Shown here: piece after piece, positions 36,271-46,544 of the stretch | Layout of the letters: the number at the start of each line of letters is the position of its first letter | Numbering within the stretch: position 1 is the first letter of the stretch | Assembly (NCBI GenBank): GCA_000708835.1 | Contig: DF237032.1 | Span: 124,001-188,000 of the forward strand | From: Klebsormidium nitens | Taxonomy: Eukaryota > Streptophyta > Klebsormidiophyceae > Klebsormidiales > Klebsormidiaceae | Direction of reading: 5' to 3' | DNA: 64,000 nt | The notes under the pieces: generated by a model | Told to the model about the DNA's origin: nothing | Seen by the model: the letters and a program-made list of their open reading frames with translations, nothing else | Database searches by the model: none | Position numbers and translations under genes: made by a program

Positions 36271-36848
36271 TGCGACAGGGTGACTTTCCAGGAGCTCAAA
36301 TGTTCTCCTGTCAAAAAGTCACGGTACAACACCACCCATTATGATGACAACTCCCTTCTCAGACCAATTGTCAGGCGCCCCTCTTCCCCATTTGCTTCCC
36401 TGAAAGCCACTACTTTCAACACTTGAAGTTGTACAGATGACAAATGTTGTAGGCTTGAAGGAGCGGCAGGAAGGACGAATCCTTGGGGAAGCACTTCGAT
36501 TAAAGCAGGCCGAGTTCTCATTCCAGAAACATCGACTTTCAATCAACTTTGCTTTCTGAATTTGCCCAAACCAATGTTCAGAAACAGGTCCCCACTACTT
36601 CACCAGTTGGCACAAGATGTTCGGGCGCCTTTTGTGGTGCTGGCAATCTCCTCCGCCAAGCGCCAGCTTTTCAATGTCATTCATCTTGAGCTCTCCTCCG
36701 TCTTGATTGTGACCTGGAGGCCTTCTTGACGGCACTATTTCTTGCGAAGAGGCGCACATTACCGCAGCTTGTCAATTTGGTATCCAACTGAAACAGAAGT
36801 TGGGGCCCCTCTTACCCCAGGGCCAGAGAAGACACTCATAGCAGCACA
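36271..36848. promoter_or_regulatory. Divergent promoter between DRS1 and RRP40
   Basis: These 578 bp separate the starts of two rRNA-processing genes. I see no coding exon. No telo-box or clear TATA box was found here; the nearest telo-boxes are in DRS1 intron 1. Confidence 0.55.
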
Positions 36849-39800
36849 ATGCTGCAATCAAGCGGGCAGGGCGACGGCCCCAGTACGAGTGGCAGCGAGC
36901 AGGCCTCTTCCTACGTGGGCCAGATAGTGGTACGGCATTGCTCATTTTTATTCTATAAAGTCCATCCCTGCTGTCGCCAGCCGAAACGGACACGGAGGGC
37001 AGGTTTGCAGGATACCACCCGACCCATCGCAGAAGATAAGGCAGCATGGGCAAAATAGAACCCCCCGCATGTGGCCCTTCCGTCAAATGTTTTGAGACTT
37101 GACGCTTTCCTGGTTTCTGCTATTGCACCGTAGTGTTTGGTTGGTTTCTCCGCTTATTGGCATGAAGCCATAGGGCATCAATCTGGTCATTCGCTCTCAC
37201 ATTAGGAAGGGGCCTTTCATTCTCACCCATCAACGTCGCAACTTTTAAAGCAATCCCCTGTGCCAAGCTGATCACAATCACCAGTGTCTGGTCATCAAGG
37301 GGGCTCTGGAAGTTGTGCACTTTAGAATACAGCATACGCTGCGCCGTCACTTACTTGCACGTCTTAAGAAACTGCCAATCTGGATCGACGCTTCAGTTTC
37401 TCATCTGGGTCAGCTTCTCATAGAAGGTTGCTGGGTCCGCTTGACTATCCTGAACGAGGAGCTACAGGCGCTAACTGTTTGGTGCCTGTGTGCAGGCTCC
37501 AGGGGACATTGTTCTGGATCTGACGCAGGCAGGCAAACTGGTCAGGATTGGGGGGGGCTTGCAACAGGTCGGTAGCAGCATTCTTTTCATGGCTTTCTGC
37601 TAGCTTCATCTTGCGATGGTTTGAGTGGGCTTTCTTCTCAACAATCTCTCCCAGCTTTTTTGGGCATCAGCTTTGGAGTGTTGTTCTTTCCGGGAAATCC
37701 TGTCCAGCTTCTTCTATGTATTGACCTCAGGTTGCAAAGCTAGTGAGTTGGGAGTTCACCTGCCCCTGTTAGTCAAATGGCTACCTGTCTCTAGGCATCA
37801 CTTTTAGCAAAGTGGGCCGTGTTGAAGTACAGAAGGATAGGTTTCTGCAGTGCAAACCCGTGCCATGAAAGGAGCTTCGGGGCGGACTTTCGCAGAAAGT
37901 GGATGCTCTTATTCTGGCAGTCAGGTCTGCCAGTCTGTTTTGCCAAGCATCTAGCTTGCAAATTCCTGTGAAGCACTTGATGAATGTACAGAGTTCAGGG
38001 CGTAGCCGGCAGAACACTGGTTGTGCTCGTGTGCAGGACGGCACGTCCCTAGTTGTCACGAAAGCTGGGCGGCTGAGGCATACCAAGCCAAGCAAGTACT
38101 GGGTGGAAGGCAGCCAAAGACGGGTATGCCCCTCCCTCCGGTTGTCACCCTACACTGTCCTGTTTGGAGGCTGACCCCTTGTAGTTTTCGCTCTCCCCTC
38201 TCATTACGATGCCAATAACCCGGTTTTTGAACTGCCGGCGATGTGACTTGCAACCAAAACCAATAGATTCGAATATGGAATTAAGGTTTTCTCCGCCTTC
38301 TGTCCAGTACGTACCGGCAGTGGAGGATGTTGTCGTGGGCGTTGTGGTGGAGCGCTATGCCGAGGTAGGCACGTCACCTGCGCCCTTCTGTCTCTGTTGT
38401 CGTTTTCTGCCGCCTGACTCTTGTTGCCCACTTTAGGCCTTTCTCGTTTCTCGGGGTTTCTTAGAGAGAAGGTTTTACTTTCAGGAGAGAACATAAAGCA
38501 CTTGTTTCTCGTGAGGAGCAGGTGAAACGAAGATCGGCTTGAGTTTCGTAATGAACCAGAGCTTCGTTGTTTTCAACAAGACCAAAGACCGTTCCAGTCG
38601 ACTTCAAAATGCGTAACACGCATGCTGTGAGTCTTGGTTCCACAAGACGCTCCCCGCCCTCCCTTGCGCAGCACTTGGTCATCGACATTGGCGGTCCCGT
38701 GACCGCGCTGCTGCCGGCATTGGCGTTTGAGGGTGCCACTCGACGAAACAAGCCGAACTTGAACGTAAGCTTTGGGTAATCTCGCCACTTATAATCCTTT
38801 CAGCAGCTTCCTCGACTTTGTGCTACCACATGACGCGAAGTCTCTGATTCGTTTCATACATCAAAGAAAAGTGTCCTCGTTTATTGTGTGTCGGCCTCCC
38901 TGAAGGCGAAGCGAACTGCCACCTGATGGGTGGTGCTAGTAGGATCAGGAGAGCTACTAAGAAGTTTCCATCAGGCTTTGCTAAACGAAGTTCACGAGTT
39001 CGGAAGGGCAGCCCTAATCGACTCGCAATCTGATCTAGAATCTAAGCAAACGAGCTGGTATCGTAAGTTACATTGAACCCCTCGAACTACTTATCAGAAG
39101 GCCTGTTCTTTCACCCGAGGGTAAGTTGCACTGCCTGATTGTGTTCCCGTCTGCTCACTTTTCTCCGATTGCATGGCTGCTTCTCATCACGGACGCTTTA
39201 CCCGCTCGTTCTCTTATGCTCTTTTTTGCACCCGTCTGCTCACTCGTCTGCGCCTCAAGAAAACAACCCCTTGGATCCCAGGAGCCCCACTTTCTCCCCA
39301 CGATTATTGTAGATCGATCGGCCACTGCTGACCGACTCCTTTCATCCCTTCGTTGCAACAGATTGGCGACTCTGTCTACGCCCGGGTTACAAGTACCAGC
39401 CGAGACACAGAACCGACGCTGGCGTGTCATGACGCCAGCGGTCGGGCCGCAGGCTTTGGACCCCTCGCAAAAGGTTACCTCTTCCAGTGTAGCACGGGCC
39501 TGGCACGGACGTAAGACTGCGAATGGCTTTTCTTCCTATTCATGGTCAAACTGCTCCTGGACTTTGATTTTGAGTGTTGTTGTGCTTGTTGTGCTTCTTG
39601 TGCTTACAGCGAAAAGTGCTGAGCTCAAGGGAGATTTCTGTCACTCTGCGTGGGTAAGGTCACACCCCCTTGCGGAACGCCCTCTTACCATACCTTACAA
39701 ACGTATCTGTCAAATGCGCCTTTTCTCTTCTGCTCGTTGATAAAGCATTATCTACGTTCGGCAAATAAAACAAACCGTCGACGTTCAAGGTTGTAAGAGT

Positions 39801-40609
39801 GCCAGATGACGCCTCGACCTCTTGAAGTGCACAGCCGCAAGTTGGTTGTCTTACTTTCCAGGAACAGCTGACCAACCGAACGTCGTCGACAATGCTCTTA
39901 AACAGAGATTCTTACGACGTACGCGTTGTCAATCCCGTATGCCAGGACTTTCCGAGAACAGTCCGTGTAAACCCCCGTTGCTCTATCTGCCACGTGCAGC
40001 CTTCTGAGCCGACCCACGTGCGCCGTTCTGGAAGCATTAGGCGGCGGGCTTTCCTTCGAACTGGCCGTGGGCATGAACGGGAAGGTCTGGGTAAGGCCCT
40101 GACGCATGACGTCACTTCGCTGCTGACGTCGTATGATGATGGACCGCTGCCGCTGGTCATGGCGCCTTAAGAAGCATGACTCGTCTAGGCCGTGATGAGG
40201 GCGTGCGGTCGAAAGAATCATAACGTGAGGTCCACCTGAAAGTTCAAAGTTTCCTCGTTAGTACTCGAAGACAAGTGGACGCTCTTGGGAAACCTCCGTG
40301 CACTATGTTCTGGTTTCACCGATTAGCACTGCCAGCTTTCACTTGGGGAGATTGTTCTCACAAGCATGAAGCTTGTTCTTCTAGTCTGAAATCGTGAAAC
40401 GTCAGGGGTTTTCTCAGGACCGAGCAGGTATTTGTTCTTATTTTGTTTTCTGGCTCGATCCTTACCCCTGACGTGTCGTTCAGGTCGACGCGGCTTCAGC
40501 AGCAATCACTGTTCTGGTCGCCAACGCCATCATCAATTCCGAGTTCTTGTCTCCAACGCAAGCGAAGATCATGGTAAAAAGCTTGCTGAAGCAGGTGCAA
40601 CAACCGTAG
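36849..40609 (+). CDS. RRP40: Exosome complex component RRP40 (EXOSC3)
   Basis: RRP40 is one of the three S1/KH cap subunits of the RNA exosome, which degrades and trims RNA 3' to 5' in nucleus and cytoplasm, including 5.8S rRNA maturation. Eight exons (36849–36929, 37496–37567, 38037–38123, 38308–38364, 38672–38764, 39362–39510, 40000–40090, 40484–40609) join in frame to 251 residues, near the plant size. The N-terminal domain has PGDIVLDLTQ and LVRIGGGL. The S1 domain runs from PAVEDVVVGVVVERYAE through DIGGPVTALLPALAFEGATR to GDSVYARV. FGPLAKGYLFQCSTGLART then leads to the KH domain with the GxNG motif (VGMNGKVW). The C-terminus is NAIINSEFLSPTQAKIM. The ATG at 36849 is the only one that keeps exon 1 in frame. 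It is divergent from DRS1. Confidence 0.95.
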
Positions 40610-41573
40610 TGTCCCTGTTTAGTTGTTAGTGAAACTAGCTGCGATGACGCGTTCGGACTGATCCGCTCCTGCTGTGTTTGAGGAAGTATTCTTCATCATT
40701 CGTCAAGTATGCTGTGTCCTTACGTCCTACCGCACTAGGGGGCCTGACGTACATGTCACCAAGATGCAGCTCTGGCCAGCTCCAAAAAAGACCAATAAGA
40801 CCAACAAGCACGATTTGTGCATACCCTTGCTCCAAACTTGAAAGCGCAGGGGATAGATTAGATTTGGAGGGCCGAAAATGTTTCGACAATGTACATGGTC
40901 CAGTGTAAGATGAAGGCGTGTTGCGTTCAATGATCTAGCGAATGCAGCAAGAGCGGCCGGGCGAAGAGGGGGCCAGTTATTAGGCACATGTAACAATCAA
41001 CCTTGTCGGTAATCCAAACTCGGCCGATCTTTGAGTTTGCAACAAGAGTTGAGGCCGGCTATTGTCATGTTGAGGGCCGTTGCCCACGCCTCGCAACGAC
41101 AGAATATATGTCCATTCTGTTATCATTGCATATATAATATGCATAAGCCGGAATGGATCTTATAAAAGACAATATCTATGCACGTGCCCTAGGCTAGCTA
41201 GTTTCAAGAATAACGGCATGTCAACGGTGGTCATGAAACATATATAGGCCGAAAAAGCTTTGTTATAATGGACTGACCATTACACCTAAAAGCAATTACC
41301 TTCGTAATGAATACGACACTATATCAGCATTGAATCCGGATAGTTACCCGACGTAGGCATCATGAGTCATATAAGTTACTCGAGCATGTACTATATGGTT
41401 GCTTAGCGCCGGCTTCGAAAACGCCGCCGCGGCCGCGCCCAAAGCTAAGCGAAAAAACCGGACGGGCGGTCAAAGGGTTTCGCTTAAACCCTGCTTGAGC
41501 TCGCCAGTGGCGGCGGCCGCGTGCGACGGCCGGCCGCGGCGCGCGTATCGGCGAGTACTGTGCGCTAACTAAG
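40610..41573. other. Intergenic region with AT-rich and GC-palindrome islands
   Basis: No exon is supported. From about 40990 to 41400 the sequence is AT-rich (ATATATAATATGCATAAG, GGCTAGCTAG). From 41405 to 41555 it is very GC-rich, with repeated GCGGCCGC and GGCCGGCC. GCTTAGC at 41402 pairs with GCTAAGC near 41444, and AAGCGAAA near 41447 pairs with TTTCGCTT near 41479. These nested inverted repeats suggest a non-coding structural element. Confidence 0.5.
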
Positions 41574-44500
41574 TTGCGCTCACTGGCAAGAGAAAGCCAT
41601 AAGAAATGTAGTCTTCTTAGGAGCGCTCACTGGTGCGTGACCAACTTTCAAGCTTTGAGTCTGCACACAGGTCGCAAAAGCTTTGCTTTTTCTCCTTGGT
41701 TTCGCTGGCTGGCCTTAGCTGCGTGCAGCGCCACCGGAGTATACCCGCCGGGCAGGCACGGAAGTTGGGGGCGGTCATCGGAGGACCGGCCTCTGCCAGC
41801 AATCGTAGCATCAAAGCGTTCTCCACCATCCGAAGGGGTACTGATTGCGCCTTATTTGGACTGCTCACCTTCCTCAACTGGTACAATGACGCCGCGCGCA
41901 GGGACCTTTCTCAGCGAAGAGCAGCGATTCGGCGGTTGGCCCGTCAATCATACTAGAAATGAGACTGGCCCCACTCCGGTCGACACGTCCTACGAGCTAG
42001 GTGAGACTTCGACATCTGTTGACCACGAAGCTTTTTCAACCAGATTCAGAAAGCCTCTTGAAAGTGGAAAGTCGCTGCAGACAATTGTTTGTTCAAGTTG
42101 GCAGATTTGAAGGGCAGACATGATATGTTTGTTCATATTTCCCACGATTTGGCAGAGGTTGTGTGTCAGATGAGTCAATAGCTTTTGGCAGGCAGAGCAG
42201 AGGCGTGTGGCGGTCTTCGTTCTTCCCAATCCTCAGCGAAGCCGCTTCGTCCAAGCATGGATGATTTGTCGGCGTTAAGGACTGATAACTTGACATTGTT
42301 CTTCCAGGAAGCCTCGACGACCGGATCGCTCGCCAAGTGCGCCAGCAGACAGCGCACCTGGAGGATGCAGTACTCCACTTTGAGTTGCGGCTGAACAATC
42401 TGCAGGTGCAGCAAATCAAGCTGTGGACCGACATGAACAGCTTGCAAGTCCAGCAGAACAAGCTACGAACCGATATCAGCAGCTTGCACGTTCAGCAGAA
42501 CAACCTGCTAAGCGACCAGAACAACCTGCGGATCCAGCATGAAGCACTAGAGCAGTACGTTCTTGCTGAGACCTTCTGGTGGAGGATTCAAAAGGTGCGT
42601 CATCCCCAAGTTAGTTCGTTTCATCAAAGCTTCGTTAATGCTGTATCAAGAAAGAATTAGGGGGCTGAGGTGTCGTTTTCTGGTAAATTCTGCAGGCACG
42701 ACCAGATCAGTCCTTATCATTGAGCACTCTTTGGTTCATCTGCCACTTGGCGTTCTGGTGCCTGAAGAAATGGCGTTAGTAAGACAGCATATTGTATGCA
42801 ACAACAATAAATGGATGTGGATTCATGGACTCGCTGAGTTGGGTTTGCAGCTTGTACTTTGTTCACTCGATCGTGAGGGAAGCGTTCTACAAAACAAACA
42901 TGACCGCCGGAGGACCCCATAAGGAAGCACGCAGCTTGAATAGACCAGCCCTGTTACCACTTTCATAGCCGTGATCTGGTGTCTCAAGTGCTTTTCCAAA
43001 TTTCTTCATCTGAGCCTAAGTCGTTGCCTTAATGGATTGATCCATCATCTTGGACTCTCAGCCACAGAAGCTGACCAAAGCGCATCGACGCTGTTCTTTT
43101 TACAGGAAGAACTCGAGTCCCGAGTGTATGCGGAGATCTTTCAGGGCCAGCTCAATATTCTGAATGGTGGAATGTAGGACTTTCTCAAGGCACTAGACGC
43201 GGCGAGGCGAAGCATCCTGGAGACGCAACTCGGCAGGTAAGTAACAAATGCTGCTGTGCCCTGTCAATCAGGACCTTGACCAACAGAACATAGTCCTAGT
43301 TGTTTGGAGAAGTCATCTTGCAAGTGTTGATGACTCTTTCTCTACTGGTGAGACTCGAGAGGGTAACGACTGGCTTAGGAATACGGGGTACAATTAGTGG
43401 GCAAGGAGCAACACATTTGTTACTTGTCCAAGAGAAGAGTTGATTTAACGCTGTGCTTGGCGCTTGTCAGCATCCAGTCCCCGCAAAAATCTGATCTCCA
43501 GTTTCATCTTCCATGCCTGTTGACATCATCTCAGGGGGGTTTGTTGTATTGCATGTTTGTGTATACGTTTCTGTCAAAAGTCTGTCCTGAACCCGTCCTG
43601 AACCCATCAGTAGGTCTGGTTGAATTAGGGGACTGACAGTGTTACGTCACCCAAGACTCGAGCGTGGTGCAATCGGAACAGCCTGCAGGTCGATCGGTCA
43701 CAGCCTTGCTTAAATTGTTTGCGATTGAGGGCCGCGTTTTTCAACCTCATACGGCCCCTGTCACCTTTTCCATCTTTTCACTGAATTTTGCGGTTTTATT
43801 GCAGGCCACTGGAGGCGTACGACGACTACTATTCCCTTATCAAAATCAACGGATCTATCCAGCTTCATGGATCCCCGCTCGACGACGCGCTCAAGGCGGG
43901 CGAGACTGCGTTCCAGCAAGCATACGAGGCTGCAAAGACGGTGCTGCGCTCGATGTCCCTCCAGGTCTTCCCGCAGGCACTCCCGGTAGGATTAAGCAGC
44001 GCGTATTGCGTTGAAGAGGGCGTGGCGATACGACAAAATCGCAGCGACAATAAGAGTGAGAAGGATGATAATTGGTCGCTGGATGATACCACGTGGTCAG
44101 TGGTTGATATCATTTCCCGGCGACCTTTGATCTGATATTCGTGGCTGTACGTCGCTCTTGACGTCACTACGGACGCGTCCGCGTCCGCCAACGTCCTCTT
44201 TAAGCGAGACGTTTCGCGGCCGCCCTTTCCTCTACCGGTTCGTCGGAACTTAGTCAAGGCATGCGTTCACAACCTGCTATATTGGTAAAAAGCTTCCCAG
44301 CATGTTGCGTGGTTGGAGAATCGACATTTGGTTCTGTGTTGGGACCTCACGCCGTGCTTGTTGTTGGCCATTCGCGTGACTGGTCTTTTCGGCGAACTCA
44401 TAATGGAAGGTGTCACCCCGGCTCGCTTGCGGTCCTCGTCCAGTTGTCTGCTCCTTTTCCCAGGCGGTAGGTATTTGCGCCTCAGTTGCTCCGATGTTGT

Positions 44501-45211
44501 GTTGAGCTGCTCTTCTTTGGGATTACGTTTTTACTTTGTTTGAGCCCGGGGGATTGGTCCAACTCAACTTAGACTTCAGTTATCTGCGCCTCGTCCACCG
44601 CGGCCGCAAACTTTACTTTTCCTTTTCTCCAGGCACTGGCGTTACGCAAGCTCGTTTGCGGGCCGGTTACCCAAACCCTGGAACGCTGGCACGACACGAC
44701 TCACTTGCTGGAGCGCATCGGGCCAGCCCGCGCGCCGTTTATACTTGATGACATCAGGGTCAAGATTGAAAGTGGCGACCCTTCTTTACGGACTCGCCGG
44801 TGAGGCTGTTTGCGAGCTTCTTTTGACCGACCTTGGTTTTAGATGGCTTGTGTATGGTGCGCTCTTGAAGAACGGAGGATCCTATTGCGTTGCGCCAAAA
44901 GGGCGGGCAAAAGGGCCTTCTCTGCGAAAGCGCATGGCCTTCTCCAGGGAGCGTGTGATCCTTGTCTGGAACACTTCCATCTGCGTACTTTTGACTGAAA
45001 TACGCAGACGGATACGCAGACGAGATACGCTTTCTGACGACTGAAAACGTTTGGACTCTGCTCTTATGCAGGACTTCGATCGAATGGTTCTACTTGGCGT
45101 AATCATGGGCCGCGCGTGCATCAAGATGTTCAACGCGTTCAGCTGCCACGACTACACGAGGCTGTCTGCTATGCAAATTTCACCACAGTACATCCTCCCA
45201 GCCCGACTTTG
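41574..45211 (+). CDS. Unrecognised coiled-coil gene with in-frame TAG
   Basis: No family was recognised. The start is either 41574 or the in-frame ATG at 41886. Exons that join in phase are (41574 or 41886)–42000, 42308–42594, 43106–43236 and 43805–43985. Less certain exons follow at 44633–44799 and about 45072–45211, whose phases I could not reconcile. Exon 42308–42594 encodes a coiled coil with four 14-residue repeats (NSLQVQQNKLRTDI type) and ends FWWRIQK. Later exons read DFLKALDAARRSILETQLGR, then PLEAYDDYYSLIKING, then LRKLVCGPVTQTLERWHD and DRMVLLGVIMGRACIKMF. Exon 43106–43236 holds a TAG at 43175–43177 in the same frame as its neighbours. The gene is therefore a pseudogene, allelic or mis-sequenced, or spliced in a way I did not see. 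Confidence 0.45.
42394..42561 (+). repeat. Four tandem 42-bp coding repeats
   Basis: Units at 42394, 42436, 42478 and 42520 each encode a 14-residue coiled-coil turn: NNLQVQQIKLWTDM, NSLQVQQNKLRTDI, SSLHVQQNNLLSDQ and NNLRIQHEALEQYV. The unit is two heptads long, so copy-number changes would keep both the frame and the heptad register. Confidence 0.85.
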
Positions 45212-46544
45212 ATCCCCTCCAGCCCGCATGCTTTTCAGCTGAAGCAGGGACATAAGAGCAGCCCACGGCTGATAGTTGATCCAAGACAGTCAACTCGTTT
45301 CTTTTAGCGGAAGCAGTTGGTGAACAGAGACTTGATCTGTTCCAATGGCCATGATTTTATGTTACACTGTTTCTCTCACCCACGTGCATGATAAGTTAAC
45401 AAAGTTATTTGTAGCTGGTTCTGCGATGGTGCGCAAGTCAGTCTTTATGCATCGGTAAGGGCTTCTGGAACGATGCGCAACGTGTTACGAGGTTCCATCT
45501 CAACGAAACCATGCGGCACCAGATTTTGCCGCACGTACATCATAAGACATCATGTTGACTTCTCAGGTGCCTACACAACATCATGACACAATCGTTTATA
45601 TGGCATCGCTTTAAACAAGGAAGATGTCGAGCGCAACATTTCTACAATCAGTACTCGAGAACATCGAAGGGAACTTAAGTTCAAGTTGTATCCTTGTGTC
45701 CAGTTCCAAATAATCAGTCTACTCATGCAGGCCAACTAGGACGTGTTGCGAACGTGCAGCAAAACAGCTTCTCATCAAGCCTGCATCCCGGCTGATCCGA
45801 CGATTGATCAGGCATATGGCAGCCGTATTCTTCAGATTGTTGTAGTAATAATTTGACGAGGCGATCGAAAAAGTACGTGTACTTTCAATTTCGATGTGCG
45901 TATCACTTGAAACCGCTGCGCAACGCTTTGCTACAATGATGATAACCGCGCTGTATTATCAGCTGATCGCCCGGAACTCCGCGGCGGTGCTTGTCCAGTA
46001 AGTTCGCCAGCCTGTCAAGGCCGACCGACGAGGCGCCGCCGCGCTGGCCTGCTGGCACTCTCATGCACATATGCAAGATCCGGCCGTGGACAGCTCAAAA
46101 AGCTCATATGGCGGCAGATGAGCACGTCGACCCCTTGAATGTTCGCTGCATATGATTTTGTATGCATCCGCATGCCAGTGATTCCTTGGAGCTTTCGGCC
46201 CCGCTATAAGTTTGGATCTTATGTTGCATCTTTCATCTGTTTCGTCGGCTATCTCGCGGCGTGCAAGCCTTGTGGAATTTTGCATAGACATTGCCTCTGT
46301 TAATGTCCCTGGCGTAAGGTTTGCTTGCATGTCACGCAGCTAGGTCGCTTCGTGTACTAGCTTTCAATTAAGGTATTCATACATTGACAATGTTTGGAGA
46401 GGCACATGTAATACCTTATGAACATCGACGGTTGCTCGTGGTGCCAGTAACATCCGATCTCATCAACAGAAAGCCCACACTTACAAGATGCAACGGTTTT
46501 ACACGATCGACCGCTATACAATCATCCCGTTCCGAGTCCTCACC
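45212..46544. other. Convergent intergenic region, no gene seen
   Basis: This lies between the coiled-coil gene and the 3' end of ODR4. It is AT-rich with scattered palindromes (GATCGAAAAAGTACGTGTACTTTC near 45861 is a near-palindrome) and a GC-rich patch at about 45975–46060. No coding exon was supported. Confidence 0.5.

Noticed and set aside
36849-37058. Unspliced reading of RRP40 exon 1
   Set aside because: A GTACGG donor follows codon 27, and the spliced chain to APGDIVLDLTQ gives the conserved protein.
39126-39740. 204-codon open frame in the RRP40 locus
   Set aside because: It is in a different frame from RRP40 exon 39362–39510, whose S1-domain sequence is clear. The frame is otherwise intronic.
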